Positions 1-11,051 are shown, counted from the first letter of the stretch. The stretch: DNA of 64,000 bases from Flavobacterium sp. M31R6 (GCF_013284035.1 NZ_CP054141.1:2604001-2668000); one strand, 5' to 3'. The notes: generated by a model from the letters alone, not told the origin. Numbers and translations are program-made.

Positions 1-3000
1 ATTTTTTATTAACTGCTTCAAGTATTGATTTGTCGAATGGTCGATTTATTTTGTCGAATGAAAATCATGAAACTGTAAAACCTGTCGATTTTACAAGATT
101 GAATATATTGGTTACCAATTTTAAAGTATACGGTCCCGAAATATATGCCAATATCCAAAAAATGTCTTTTTTGGATCATAGAGGTTTGTATGTGAAGAGC
201 TTAAAAGGAAATTATAGTTTTACGCAACAGCATATGATATTGGATAAAATGGAAATTGAAACCAAAGAATCCAGTATTAAGGGTTATGCCGCTTTGAACT
301 ATGAGATTGAAGATTTTTCTGATTTTCAAAATAAAGTCGAATTTGATGTTCAGTTAAAATCTGCAAAATTAGCCTCCAATGATATTCGTTGTTTTTACAA
401 TGAATTGGGTAAATATCAATATTTTAAGCTTAGATCACATATTACGGGACCCTTAAACAACTTGAAGTTTCTCGATTTATATCTAAGAGATAATAGAGGT
501 ACTAAAATCGTTGGTTTTATAAATTTTAAAAACCTTTTAGGAACAAAAGATCAAAAATTCTATATGAATGGAAAGTTTGATCAATTGGATGCTAATTATG
601 ATGATTTGGTGAGTATATTGCCGAATGTTTTAGGTAAAAAGCTCCCTATTATCTTAAAGAAATTTGGGGATATTTCATTAATTGGAAACACCCAGGTTAC
701 AACCACCTCAATCCATGCCAATCTGATGGCAAACACTGCTTTGGGTGCTGTAAAATCAAAATTCATTATCAATAATATGGATCAAAGTGACAAGGCAGCT
801 TATGTTGGTTATGTTGTTTTGGATGATTTTAATATTGGAAATTTATTGGATAATAAGGATTTGTCTAAAATAAGTTTAAATATTGATGTCGATGGACATA
901 GTTTTTCAGAAAAGTATTTGAATACCTCATTAAAAGGAATAGTTTCAAGTATTGTTTATAATGGCTATAATTATAAGAATGTTGCCGTAAATGGTAATTT
1001 CAAATTACCTATATATAAAGGATCAATTATTGTAGATGATCCTTATTTGAAAATGAATTTTGATGGATTGGTAGATTTAAGTAAAAAAGAAAGCCAATAT
1101 GATTTTCAGATTAAAATAGATAAAGCGGAATTGAATAAATTGAATTTTGTAAAAGATAGTGTTTCTAAATTTAACGGGAATATTATTGTTGATGTACAGG
1201 GGAATTCTATTGATGATATGCACGGTAATATCTACGTGAATACCGCCAACTATACTAATCCTAAGGATACTTATCAGTTCAATGATTTTAATTTGAATTC
1301 CAGTTTTGATGATAAAAGAATTAGAACTATAAAAATAACAGCTCCAGATATAACTAATGGAACGGTTGTGGGAAAATATAAATTCTCGGAATTAAAAGGT
1401 TTGGTTACAAATTCCCTGGGAAGTCTTTATACAAATTACAAACCTATTCCAGTTAAAAAAGGGCAGTTTTTGAAATTTAATTTTGAAGTTTATAATAAGA
1501 TAGTTGAAGTGTTTTTGCCTGATATAAAGCTAAGTGAAAATACTGTCGTAAAAGGAAATATTAATTCGGATATTAATGAATTCAAATTCAATTTTAATTC
1601 TCCAAGTATAAAACAGGCTGATAATTCTTTTGATAATATTAGGATTTCTATTGATAATAAAAACCCATTGTATAATGCCTACATTGAGTTGGACAGTATT
1701 AAAACTAAGAGATATAAAATCCGTGATTTTAGTTTAATAAATGTCACTTCAAAAGATACTTTGTTTTTTAGGACTGAGTTTAAAGGAGGTTCAAAAGGGG
1801 AGGATTATTTTAATTTGGATTTATATCATACAATTAATAAGGAAAATAAAAATGTAATCGGATTCAGCAAATCAGAAATCAAATTAAAAAATAGTTTGTG
1901 GTTTTTAAATGAGGCGAATCTATCCAATAATCGTTTAGTTTTTGATAAAAAGTTAACGGAGTTTAAACTGGATGATTTTATACTTTCCAATAAGGAGCAA
2001 GAAATAAAACTCGATGGTGAGTTCAAGGGGAATTATTATAAAGATATTAATGTCGAATTCAAGAATTTTGATATCAATGCATTAACCTCGGCCCAACAGA
2101 GTTTTCCCATTTATGGAAATTTAAACGGAAAAATTAATTACAACCAAAATAAGCAGGTCTATAAACCTACGGCATCCTTGCGGATTGATAGCTTGAAAGT
2201 TAATGATTATGATTTGGGAGTTTTAAATTTTGATATAAAAGGGGATGAAAATTTTAGAAAATTCACCTTATTTTCTACTATTGAAAATAAAGATTTTGAA
2301 TCTTTTAGTGCCGATGGAACCTTTGAGATAGTAAACAAAGAAACCTTATTTGACTTGAATTTAAAATTTGACAAATTCAATTTGGCAACATTAAGTTCAT
2401 TGGGAGGAGATGTTATTTCCCACATAAGAGGATTGGTATCTGGAAATGCAACCGTTGGTGGAACCTTAAGCAAACCGGATGTCAATGGGCGTCTATACGT
2501 CAATGGCGGAGGATTGGCAATACCATACCTAAATGTTGATTATGCACTAAAAGAAAAAACTATTATTGATCTTACAGGTGAAAAATTTCTTTTCAGAAAT
2601 AACACTTTGATAGATACAAAATACAACACTACGGGAACTTTAAATGGAGTAGTGGAGCATAAAAATTTTTCGGATTGGAAATTAGATTTGGCTATTAATT
2701 CTAAGAGACTTCTTGTGCTGGACACTAAAGATAGTGAAGATGCCGCTTATTTTGGAACAGCATTTATTAATGGTATTGCCACAATTAAAGGGCCTGCAAA
2801 TGGTTTATTTATTAAAGTTGATGCAAAATCTGAAAAAGGCTCTGCTCTTAAAATACCAATAAACAGTGCGGAAAGCGTTAGCGAAAATAGCTTTATTCAT
2901 TTTATAACCCCGAAAGAAAAATTCAATTTACAAAAAGGAATTGTTGATAAAACAAAGAATTATAACGGACTTGAATTAGAGTTTGATCTTGAAATAACTC

Positions 3001-4070
3001 CCAATGCGGAAGTTGAAGTTATTTTGGACAGGAATTCTGGACACGGAATGAAAGGACGCGGAAATGGTACACTTTTGTTTAAAATCAATACACTTGGTGC
3101 TTTCAATATGTGGGGTGATTTCTTGCCTTATGACGGTACTTATAATTTTAAATATGGTGGATTAATTGATAAAAAATTTAAAGTTAAAAAAGGAGGTTCT
3201 ATTATTTGGGAAGGTGACCCTATGAGAGCTCAACTGAATCTCGAAGCAGTTTACAAAACATCTGCAAATCCAGCACTTTTATTAGAAAATTCAAGTGTCA
3301 ATAAAAAGGTTGATGTTGAAGTTATAATTGGGATTCGAGGCGATTTGTCTCGTCCAGAGCCTGATTTCATGATAGACTTTCCTACCATTACAAGTGTTTT
3401 AAAATCTGAACTTCAAACAGAATTAGCTGATAAAGATGTAAGGCAAACCCAAGCTTTGTATTTATTGTCAACAGGGAGTTTTTTAGGCAGAGATGGATCA
3501 AGTCAAGCGGTTGCATCAAGCATGTATGAAACAGCTTCGAGTATGTTGGGAAATATAGTTCAATCAAATAATGAGAAATTTGAAATGAATTTTAATGTTG
3601 TTTCACCAGACAATAGACCAAGTACCCAAACAGATGGTAGAGTCGAAGCAATTGTTACTTCTCAAGTAAATGAAAGAATTACGATAAATGGTAAAATTGG
3701 GGTGCCCTTTGGAGGTGTTAATGAATCCGCTATTGTGGGAGCGGTTGATATTAAGTACAGAGTAAATGATGATGGGTCTTTTAATTTCCATGTTTTCAAT
3801 AAAGAAAATGATTTAAATTATATAGGACAGGATATTGGTTATACTCAAGGTGCCGGTATTACTTACGAAGTAGACTTTGATACTTTTAGAGAATTGGTCG
3901 ATAAAATGTTTAAAAGTAATAAACTGACCAAAGAAAAAAAATCTAAAACAAAAGTTGATAATTCAGATTCCAATTTGAATCCTGATATTATTAATTTCAC
4001 CAAACCCAAAGAGCCTAATTCGGACAAACCGAAAATTAATCAAGATGCTGTACTTCCAGAGGATGATTAA
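1..4070 (+). CDS. tamB: Translocation/assembly module TamB, C-terminal part (5' end outside window)
   Basis: This is the C-terminal part of a very large TamB/DUF490-type envelope protein; about 1355 residues are visible. The reading frame is open back to base 3, so the gene starts left of the window and the TTG at 30 is not its true start. The visible part is long, repetitive and beta-rich with few Cys, as in AsmA/TamB proteins, which bridge the inner and outer membranes and take part in outer-membrane protein or lipid delivery. The region from about 2700 to 3900 fits the conserved TamB C-terminal domain (for example the motif LLSTGSFLGRDG). The last 50 residues form a charged Lys/Asp/Pro tail. 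The family call rests on overall architecture and C-terminal motifs. Confidence 0.85.
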   Translation, partial: FLLTASSIDLSNGRFILSNENHETVKPVDFTRLNILVTNFKVYGPEIYANIQKMSFLDHRGLYVKSLKGNYSFTQQHMILDKMEIETKESSIKGYAALNYEIEDFSDFQNKVEFDVQLKSAKLASNDIRCFYNELGKYQYFKLRSHITGPLNNLKFLDLYLRDNRGTKIVGFINFKNLLGTKDQKFYMNGKFDQLDANYDDLVSILPNVLGKKLPIILKKFGDISLIGNTQVTTTSIHANLMANTALGAVKSKFIINNMDQSDKAAYVGYVVLDDFNIGNLLDNKDLSKISLNIDVDGHSFSEKYLNTSLKGIVSSIVYNGYNYKNVAVNGNFKLPIYKGSIIVDDPYLKMNFDGLVDLSKKESQYDFQIKIDKAELNKLNFVKDSVSKFNGNIIVDVQGNSIDDMHGNIYVNTANYTNPKDTYQFNDFNLNSSFDDKRIRTIKITAPDITNGTVVGKYKFSELKGLVTNSLGSLYTNYKPIPVKKGQFLKFNFEVYNKIVEVFLPDIKLSENTVVKGNINSDINEFKFNFNSPSIKQADNSFDNIRISIDNKNPLYNAYIELDSIKTKRYKIRDFSLINVTSKDTLFFRTEFKGGSKGEDYFNLDLYHTINKENKNVIGFSKSEIKLKNSLWFLNEANLSNNRLVFDKKLTEFKLDDFILSNKEQEIKLDGEFKGNYYKDINVEFKNFDINALTSAQQSFPIYGNLNGKINYNQNKQVYKPTASLRIDSLKVNDYDLGVLNFDIKGDENFRKFTLFSTIENKDFESFSADGTFEIVNKETLFDLNLKFDKFNLATLSSLGGDVISHIRGLVSGNATVGGTLSKPDVNGRLYVNGGGLAIPYLNVDYALKEKTIIDLTGEKFLFRNNTLIDTKYNTTGTLNGVVEHKNFSDWKLDLAINSKRLLVLDTKDSEDAAYFGTAFINGIATIKGPANGLFIKVDAKSEKGSALKIPINSAESVSENSFIHFITPKEKFNLQKGIVDKTKNYNGLELEFDLEITPNAEVEVILDRNSGHGMKGRGNGTLLFKINTLGAFNMWGDFLPYDGTYNFKYGGLIDKKFKVKKGGSIIWEGDPMRAQLNLEAVYKTSANPALLLENSSVNKKVDVEVIIGIRGDLSRPEPDFMIDFPTITSVLKSELQTELADKDVRQTQALYLLSTGSFLGRDGSSQAVASSMYETASSMLGNIVQSNNEKFEMNFNVVSPDNRPSTQTDGRVEAIVTSQVNERITINGKIGVPFGGVNESAIVGAVDIKYRVNDDGSFNFHVFNKENDLNYIGQDIGYTQGAGITYEVDFDTFRELVDKMFKSNKLTKEKKSKTKVDNSDSNLNPDIINFTKPKEPNSDKPKINQDAVLPEDD

Positions 4071-4109
4071 TCATAAGTAATTATTAATTAAGGACTTATG
4101 TCTTTTTTG

Positions 4110-4146
4110 AAAATTTTAGTTAACTTTATAGCTAAAATTTTGTTTT
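4110..4146 (+). terminator. Possible terminator after tamB
   Basis: A perfect 10-bp inverted repeat (AAAATTTTAG at 4110 and CTAAAATTTT at 4132) with a 12-nt loop is followed by GTTTTG. The stem is entirely AT-rich and the T run is short, so this is a weak candidate. The rest of 4071-4387 has no gene. Its only other notable element is a LacI-like site at 4291-4302. Confidence 0.35.
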
Positions 4147-4290
4147 GCACTTATTCAATTATTTTATACTGTCTGTTTATTTGTTTTTACAAAAGAGATA
4201 AATAGTTCGTATTTCCCCTTTTTCAACAGTTTTAGATTTAAAAAAAGGAAATAAATAATAGCCATTTTTTAATTAAAAAAACTTATCAAC

Positions 4291-4302
4291 GAAAACGTTT
4301 GA
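4291..4302. promoter_or_regulatory. Imperfect palindrome upstream of pfkA, candidate operator
   Basis: GAAAACGTTTGA lies 86 bp before the pfkA start codon. Ten of its twelve bases match the perfect palindrome GAAAACGTTTTC found before susC at 47456. The AAACGTTT core resembles operators of LacI-family regulators. No LacI-family gene is present in the window, so the regulator is unknown. Confidence 0.35.
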
Positions 4303-4387
4303 ATTTCAGATATTTTATTAAAATGTTAGAAAGCCCCCCTAAAATGTCTTTGATATTTGCTAAATTTACACTTTAATACTTAAAAAA

Positions 4388-5374
4388 ATGTCAAAAACAA
4401 TAAAAAAGATAGGTGTACTTACCTCTGGAGGAGACTCTCCGGGAATGAACGCTGCTATTCGTTCTGTTGTGCGAACATGTGCTTTTCATAATATAGGATG
4501 TGTTGGTATTTATAGGGGGTACCAAGGAATGATTGAAGGGGATTTTAAAGAAATGGGACCCCGTAGTGTAAATAACATTGTAAACAAAGGCGGGACTATT
4601 TTAAAATCTGCTCGATCAATGGAATTTAAGACTCCCGAAGGAAGAGAAAAAGCACATAAGAATTTAGTTAAGGCAGGAATTGATGCTCTGGTAGTAATAG
4701 GTGGTGATGGTTCTTTTACAGGAGCATTATTATTTAATTCTGAATATAATTTTCCAGTTATGGGAATTCCTGGAACTATCGACAACGACATATTTGGTAC
4801 GAGCCATACTCTGGGTTATGATACCGCTCTAAACACAGTTGTTGATGTAATTGATAAAATTCGTGATACGGCAAGTTCTCACAACAGATTGTTTCTTATT
4901 GAGGTAATGGGGCGTGATGCTGGTCATATAGCTTTGAATGCAGGAATTGGTGCTGGAGCCGAAGAAATTCTTATTCCAGAAGAAGATTTAGGATTGGATC
5001 GTTTGTTGGACTCTTTACGAAAAAGTAAAGCTGCAGGAAAATCTTCAAGTATAGTGGTTATCGCTGAGGGTGATAAAATAGGTAAAACCGTTTTTGAACT
5101 AAAGGATTACGTAGAATCAAATTTTCCGGAATATGATGTACGTGTATCAGTGTTAGGGCATATGCAACGTGGTGGTGCTCCATCTTGTTTTGATAGAGTT
5201 TTGGCTAGTCGATTAGGAGTAAAAGCGGTTGAATGTTTATTAGAGGGTAAATCAAATTTCATGGTTGGATTATTATGTGATAAAATTGAATTAACACCTT
5301 TAGAACAAGCCATCAAAGGACATACTGAAATAGATCAGGAATTGCTTCGCGTTTCAGATATTATGTCTATTTAA
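4388..5374 (+). CDS. pfkA: ATP-dependent 6-phosphofructokinase
   Basis: This cytosolic enzyme phosphorylates fructose-6-phosphate to fructose-1,6-bisphosphate, the committed step of glycolysis. The 328-residue length is typical of bacterial PfkA. Visible motifs are the N-terminal nucleotide loop TSGGDSPGMNAA (about residues 12-23), GGDGS (about 105), the catalytic PGTIDNDI segment (about 128-135), EVMGRDAGHIA, and the C-terminal LGHMQRGGAPSCFDR. The ATG follows an A-rich stretch with no Shine-Dalgarno sequence, normal for this phylum. gapA follows after 44 bp in the same direction, so the two are probably cotranscribed. A LacI-like half palindrome lies upstream. Confidence 0.96.
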   Translation: MSKTIKKIGVLTSGGDSPGMNAAIRSVVRTCAFHNIGCVGIYRGYQGMIEGDFKEMGPRSVNNIVNKGGTILKSARSMEFKTPEGREKAHKNLVKAGIDALVVIGGDGSFTGALLFNSEYNFPVMGIPGTIDNDIFGTSHTLGYDTALNTVVDVIDKIRDTASSHNRLFLIEVMGRDAGHIALNAGIGAGAEEILIPEEDLGLDRLLDSLRKSKAAGKSSSIVVIAEGDKIGKTVFELKDYVESNFPEYDVRVSVLGHMQRGGAPSCFDRVLASRLGVKAVECLLEGKSNFMVGLLCDKIELTPLEQAIKGHTEIDQELLRVSDIMSI

Positions 5375-5403
5375 AAGTAAAAGAGAATAAAATAAAAAAA
5401 TAA

Positions 5404-6423
<1,020 letters not shown>

Positions 6424-6438
6424 AATTTATAATTTTAC

Positions 6439-6478
6439 AAATCCCATTAAGTGAAATTAATGGGATTTTGTTTTTTTG
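6439..6478 (+). terminator. Rho-independent terminator after gapA
   Basis: A perfect 12-bp stem (AAATCCCATTAA at 6439-6450 with TTAATGGGATTT at 6457-6468) has a 6-nt loop and is followed by G and a run of seven T. It ends the pfkA-gapA transcript. Confidence 0.85.
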
Positions 6479-6633
6479 TTCTATTGAATGTTTCTCGCCA
6501 GAAGTGTTTAAAATTAGGGACAAAATTCATAACCAATAAACCAAATAATATGAAATGAGCATAAATTGGTTACAAGTGCCAATGAAGATATGCGAATTAC
6601 ATATGACCGATAAAAATATATAAATATCTACAT

Positions 6634-7485
6634 ATGAAATTAATAGTTGATAGTGGTTCTACTAAAGCAGATTGGATTGCAATAGATGATGACGGGAAAG
6701 TTATGTTTACCACACAAACGTTAGGTTTAAATCCAGAAATTCTTGATAAAGATGAAATTCTCGATCGCTTGAATGATCGATTTGATATATTACAAAATAA
6801 AAAATTGGCCACCCATTTATTTTTCTATGGTGCTGGTTGTGGAACTGATAGGATGAAAATTTTTCTTTCTCAGGTTTTTAAAGAATATTTTTCAAATGCT
6901 ATTGTAGTTGTTGAAGAAGATACATATGCAGCTGTTTTTGCCACTACACCAAAAGGGGAAAAAGCAATTGTTAGTATATTAGGTACTGGTTCAAACTGCA
7001 GTTATTTTGATGGTAAGGTTTTAGAACAAAGAGTACAATCATTAGGCTATATTGTTATGGACGATTGTAGCGGAAACGTTTTTGGAAAAAGTTTAATTAG
7101 AAAATACTATTTTAATAAAATGCCAAAAGAATTGGCCGAAGTTTTTGAAAAAGAGTATGATGTGGACCCAGATTATATCAAAAGTAAATTGTATAAAGAG
7201 CCAAATCCGAACGCCTATCTTGCCACTTTTGCAAAATTTTTAATTCAGAATAAGGAACATGAATTTTGTAGAAAAATCATTTTTAAGGAAATGAAATCTT
7301 TCATTAAGAATTATATCAAGCAATTTGAAAATTGTAAAGAAGTACCTGTACATTTTGTAGGTTCGATTGCTTTTTATCTAAAAGATGAATTAGCTGAAAT
7401 TTTTGAAAAATACGAATTGCAATTGGGTAATGTATTAAGAAGACCTATTGATGGATTGATAGCTTATCATATTGCAAATAAATAA
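6634..7485 (+). CDS. BadF/BadG-family ATPase, N-acetylglucosamine-kinase-like
   Basis: The 283-residue protein belongs to the actin-fold sugar kinase/ASKHA superfamily. It has the phosphate-1 motif VDSGSTKADWIAID at the N-terminus and the phosphate-2 motif SILGTGSNCSYFDG near residue 112. In Bacteroidota such proteins are usually annotated as BadF/BadG/BcrA/BcrD ATPases or N-acetylglucosamine kinases. The amino-sugar locus at 44-57 kb would need a GlcNAc kinase, and this is the only candidate in the window, but that link is inference. It has its own start after the gapA terminator, and mgsA follows after 4 bp. An 8-bp inverted repeat, TAACCAAT (6530) with ATTGGTTA (6565), lies in the 210-bp gap upstream. 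Confidence 0.8.
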   Translation: MKLIVDSGSTKADWIAIDDDGKVMFTTQTLGLNPEILDKDEILDRLNDRFDILQNKKLATHLFFYGAGCGTDRMKIFLSQVFKEYFSNAIVVVEEDTYAAVFATTPKGEKAIVSILGTGSNCSYFDGKVLEQRVQSLGYIVMDDCSGNVFGKSLIRKYYFNKMPKELAEVFEKEYDVDPDYIKSKLYKEPNPNAYLATFAKFLIQNKEHEFCRKIIFKEMKSFIKNYIKQFENCKEVPVHFVGSIAFYLKDELAEIFEKYELQLGNVLRRPIDGLIAYHIANK

Positions 7486-7489
7486 TTAT

Positions 7490-7864
7490 ATGGAAATAGC
7501 AATTATTGCCCATGACGGTAAAAAAGAAGATATTGTTAAATTTCTAATTAAAAACCGCGAGGTGTTGCAGCAAGAAAAAATAAAGTTCATTGCAACTGGA
7601 ACAACTGGAGGAAGGGCGGAAGCTGCCGGTTTTAAAACCAGAAGAATGCTTTCTGGACCATTAGGGGGTGACGCACAAATTGCAGGAAGAGTTGCTGAAG
7701 GTAAAACACAAATGGTTTTATTCTTTAAAGACCCTCTTTCTAGTCATCCGCATGAGGCAGATGTTAATATGCTTATTCGTGTTTGTGATGTACATAATGT
7801 GCCGCTGGCAACTAATGAAGCGACAGCACAATTATTGATTAATGCTATAGCACAGCAATCATAG
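7490..7864 (+). CDS. mgsA: Methylglyoxal synthase
   Basis: This enzyme converts dihydroxyacetone phosphate to methylglyoxal and phosphate, a bypass that relieves sugar-phosphate stress. The start is taken as the ATG at 7490, which gives MEIAIIAHDGKK, the usual N-terminus of the family; an earlier ATG at 7472 lies inside the preceding gene. The length is 124 residues. GPLGGDAQIAG carries the catalytic Asp61, and DPLSSHPHEAD carries His and Asp91; these are 10 residues earlier than Asp71 and Asp101 of E. coli MgsA, so both are conserved. It probably shares a transcript with the upstream kinase-like gene. Its 3' end overlaps the convergent ridA by 20 bp. Confidence 0.94.
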   Translation: MEIAIIAHDGKKEDIVKFLIKNREVLQQEKIKFIATGTTGGRAEAAGFKTRRMLSGPLGGDAQIAGRVAEGKTQMVLFFKDPLSSHPHEADVNMLIRVCDVHNVPLATNEATAQLLINAIAQQS

Positions 7865-8225
7865 ATATTTCTACATTTACATTTTTTGGCAAACAAGCCA
7901 CTTGAACCGTTTCACGAGCTGGAGCGGTTTTTTCATTAAAATAAGATCCATAAACAGTATTAATACTTCCAAAATCATTCATATTCATAATGAAAATGGT
8001 TGTTTTTACTACGTTTTCAAAAGTCATTCCAGCTGCCTCGAGAACGGCTTTCATGTTTTCCATCACTTGCTTGGTTTCTGATTCTATATTGTCTACTACC
8101 AATTCCATTGTTGCTGGATTTAATGCAATTTGACCAGAAGTATATAACGTATTTCCTTTTAATACAGCTTGATTATAAGGTCCAATTGGTGCAGGGGCAT
8201 TTTCGGTGTAAATTATTGTTTTCAT
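7845..8225 (-). CDS. ridA: RidA family enamine/imine deaminase
   Basis: The 126-residue protein matches RidA (YjgF/YER057c/UK114), which hydrolyses reactive 2-aminoacrylate-type enamines made by PLP enzymes. It has PIGPYNQAV near the start, YTSGQI in the middle, the conserved APARETV with Arg104 (equivalent to Arg105 in E. coli), and a Glu in NVEISMIAVL near the end. It lies 22 bp downstream of lptD on the same strand and is probably cotranscribed with it. Its last 20 bp overlap the end of mgsA tail to tail, so there is no room for a separate terminator between the two. Confidence 0.94.
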   Translation of the reverse strand: MKTIIYTENAPAPIGPYNQAVLKGNTLYTSGQIALNPATMELVVDNIESETKQVMENMKAVLEAAGMTFENVVKTTIFIMNMNDFGSINTVYGSYFNEKTAPARETVQVACLPKNVNVEISMIAVL

Positions 8226-8247
8226 AACCTATATATTTAGAGTTAAT

Positions 8248-10923
8248 CTATTGATTGGTAAGTTTTCTTTTTTCCCATTTAATGTCACTAAGTACACCTG
8301 ATTTGATGCCAATGAAAAAATTCCAGCTGGCACTATCTCCAAATGGAGTCCAGTTGAAAGCCATTCTCCAACTCATCAAATCCCTTTCAAAACGTAATTG
8401 TGTAAAGGTAACACCCTTTTGTACAAAATCATATCCTGTAGAAACTCCTGCTTTCCATTTTGGTGTTAAATCAGCATTTGCAGAAATCATAATGGAGTTT
8501 CCTGTTATTTTCTTTTCTCTGTTATTATTTCCATACGTTAAAGAATAAGCAAATGTCATATCCCATGGTAATTTTGATCTAAAGAATTCTGAAACAACAT
8601 CTTCATCTTCATTGTCCCCGTCAAACTGGCTTTTTCTAATATTATTAGCATCAATATTTGATCCAAATAAATCATCTTCACGCCCTCCGTTTCTTTTACC
8701 TTGGTCGTTTTTGTCTTTTTGTTTTTTCTCTTTCGTACTTGATATTGAATAATTCATAGTCAAATTGGCACTCGTCATTCTAAAAAGACTACCTCCATTA
8801 TTGATATTGTAAACATTTATTCTATTTCCGGAATTGTCAATCGCGTATGGGTCCAGAGTTGCTCCAAAATTCGCACTCAATTTATTGTCAAAAAACTGAG
8901 TTCCACCGCTTACTCTAACTGGTGCCCAGGCAAGTTCTTTGGCATCAAAGTTATAACTCGTTGAAAAATTTAAATTGTTAAGCAGCATTATTTTCTTAGG
9001 CTCAACTTTGGTACTATCCTTGTCAGCTACTTTTGCTTCGAATGTATTACTAAGGTTGAAGCCGACAAAATTAGAACTATTCATGCCAGGAACACCATAC
9101 ATACCTCCTTCAAATCGAGTGTAGTCTTTTTGCATCGTACCACTACCATCTGTTGCATAAGTATCATAATATTTTTCAAAACTAGGGGTGTAACTATGCG
9201 AAATCGCTGGTCGCATGACGTGTCGAATGGATTTTATTATTTTGTCATCACCAAAATTGAATGTACCGTAAATTGTAGTTCCAACACTAGTAGAAGATGA
9301 GTATGTCCTAAAAGAGTCAAATCCTTTTACATCAGTGGTAACAACGGTGCTTAATTGGTCGTCATAACGCTTGTTGATAGTATTAAAATACCAAACTTCT
9401 TCATAATTTAAAGAAGAAGAAACACTAAAATATTTCAAAATTTTGAAGTTAGTACTTACTGGAATTGTATGTTGGAATCCGAGTTCTCCATCTCGGAACA
9501 TTTCCGGTTTGAAAAACAATGAATCGGTTGTTACAAAGCTATTTTTTCCGTTTAAATTGTATTGTAAGTTGATGTTTTTGAAGATTCCCTTTTTTGCTCC
9601 GTCATTTAGTGCAAACGGATAAATACGATCCAAGCTAAACTGTAACGTAGGAAGTGTCATGTTGATCACTTTTGTATTTGTATTTTGGGAATGCGTAGCT
9701 GTTAATGATATTCTGCTTTCTGGAACGGAATGAAATACAGTACTATAAGATATGGAGGAACTCAAAGTATTGTTTAATGAGGAACCAACATTGATCTGAT
9801 TAATTGTTTTTTTGAAATATTCACTACTTCCTAAATTCACAGAAGCGGAAAAAGTGGAATTTGGATTGGCTTTTGAATCTTGAGAATGCGACCATTGAAT
9901 ATTGTAAATTTTAGTTTTTGAATAATCAGGATATCCTCTTTCACTGATAATATTGTTTTCAAATCTAATATTAACATTCCCTTGGTAATGGTACCGGTTG
10001 GCATAAGAGGATTGCGCATTTATACCATAACTTCCATTTGTGTAGTAATCTCCTAGTAGTGTTAGGTTATAATGGTCACTTAACGCAAAATAATATCCTC
10101 CATTTTGAAGAGAAAAACCTTTATCGTTGGAATCATTATAGGAAGGTAATATAATTCCTGAAGTACTCGTTTCTTTTGAAAGAGGAAAATATGCAAACGG
10201 TAAAAATAATGGAGTAGGTACTCCCTCAATTACCATATTGGTGAAACCCGTAACTATTTTTTTGCCGGGAATAAATTTTATTTTATTAGTTTGAAAATAA
10301 TATTCAGGATTATCTACATCTTTTGAAGTAGTAAATCGTGCTCCTTTTAGAAAATATACAGAATCGTTTTCCTTTTTAGTAATGGCCGCTTTTACGTTAA
10401 ATTCTCCTTGAGAAGACCTTGAATTCCAAATTAAAGCTTTTTTAGTTTTAAAATTAAAGCGAATAGAATCAGGTTCGATAACATTTGAACCTTGTTTGAA
10501 ATTTGGAAATTGTGTGTAATTACCGAGCGAATCTTTTATTCTTCCCGCATAAACCTCATTTTTTTCGTAATCCATTACTATAATACCAGATTTTAATTCA
10601 ACATCTTGGTAGTATAATTCAGCCTTGTCGTATAAAGTTATGAGTTTCTTTTTTTGTTCAATCTTTGCATATTTTTCCGCTTTGTATTTTACTTTGCCAT
10701 TAAGAAAGTTTTTTTTAACCTTAATGGTGTCTAGTTTAATGGTGTCAGTAGGTGATTCGACCAGAGGATTTTTAATACTATCTTCCTGGATCGGTTTCTT
10801 AACTTCTTGTTTCTTAGACGGAATTGTTGTTTGTTTCTTTTTTATATCTTGTGAATATAAATTAGAACATCCTAAAGATAGGAAAAATGATAGTAAAACG
10901 ATATTAAATAAGTTTGTATGCAA
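8248..10923 (-). CDS. lptD: LPS-assembly outer-membrane protein LptD (OstA-like)
   Basis: This is a large outer-membrane beta-barrel of about 891 residues with an N-terminal OstA-like periplasmic domain and a long barrel rich in alternating aromatic strands. LptD inserts lipopolysaccharide into the outer leaflet. The motif LPFAYFPLSKE is typical of the Bacteroidota family. I prefer the TTG at 10923 as start: it gives LHTNLFNIVLLSFFLSLGC followed by SNLYSQ, a clean signal peptide, and it leaves room for a -7 box at 10972-10979. Reading from the TTG at 10974 would add 17 residues that do not look like a signal sequence. A disordered Lys/Asp-rich loop (about nt 8600-8740) lies in the barrel. ridA follows on the same strand. 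Confidence 0.9.
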   Translation of the reverse strand: MHTNLFNIVLLSFFLSLGCSNLYSQDIKKKQTTIPSKKQEVKKPIQEDSIKNPLVESPTDTIKLDTIKVKKNFLNGKVKYKAEKYAKIEQKKKLITLYDKAELYYQDVELKSGIIVMDYEKNEVYAGRIKDSLGNYTQFPNFKQGSNVIEPDSIRFNFKTKKALIWNSRSSQGEFNVKAAITKKENDSVYFLKGARFTTSKDVDNPEYYFQTNKIKFIPGKKIVTGFTNMVIEGVPTPLFLPFAYFPLSKETSTSGIILPSYNDSNDKGFSLQNGGYYFALSDHYNLTLLGDYYTNGSYGINAQSSYANRYHYQGNVNIRFENNIISERGYPDYSKTKIYNIQWSHSQDSKANPNSTFSASVNLGSSEYFKKTINQINVGSSLNNTLSSSISYSTVFHSVPESRISLTATHSQNTNTKVINMTLPTLQFSLDRIYPFALNDGAKKGIFKNINLQYNLNGKNSFVTTDSLFFKPEMFRDGELGFQHTIPVSTNFKILKYFSVSSSLNYEEVWYFNTINKRYDDQLSTVVTTDVKGFDSFRTYSSSTSVGTTIYGTFNFGDDKIIKSIRHVMRPAISHSYTPSFEKYYDTYATDGSGTMQKDYTRFEGGMYGVPGMNSSNFVGFNLSNTFEAKVADKDSTKVEPKKIMLLNNLNFSTSYNFDAKELAWAPVRVSGGTQFFDNKLSANFGATLDPYAIDNSGNRINVYNINNGGSLFRMTSANLTMNYSISSTKEKKQKDKNDQGKRNGGREDDLFGSNIDANNIRKSQFDGDNEDEDVVSEFFRSKLPWDMTFAYSLTYGNNNREKKITGNSIMISANADLTPKWKAGVSTGYDFVQKGVTFTQLRFERDLMSWRMAFNWTPFGDSASWNFFIGIKSGVLSDIKWEKRKLTNQ

Positions 10924-10971
10924 AGGTTTAAATGCTATTTTTGTAAAATGAAGACTCGAATATTCGCGAGC

Positions 10972-10979
10972 CAAAATTA
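10972..10979 (-). promoter_or_regulatory. Candidate -7 box for lptD
   Basis: On the minus strand these bases read TAATTTTG, matching the Bacteroidota -7 consensus TAnnTTTG. A second match, TATTTTTG, lies at 10994-11001. No clear TTG -33 element is at the usual spacing, so confidence is modest. The box supports the TTG start at 10923. Confidence 0.4.
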
Positions 10980-11051
10980 CTATAATTTTTTGGCAAAAAT
11001 AATCAAATCATAAATTTATAACGGAAGTCTTATAATTAAATTAACTAATAG

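Noticed and set aside
8000..8227. 75-codon plus-strand frame opposite ridA
   Set aside because: ridA matches its family end to end; this frame only mirrors it.
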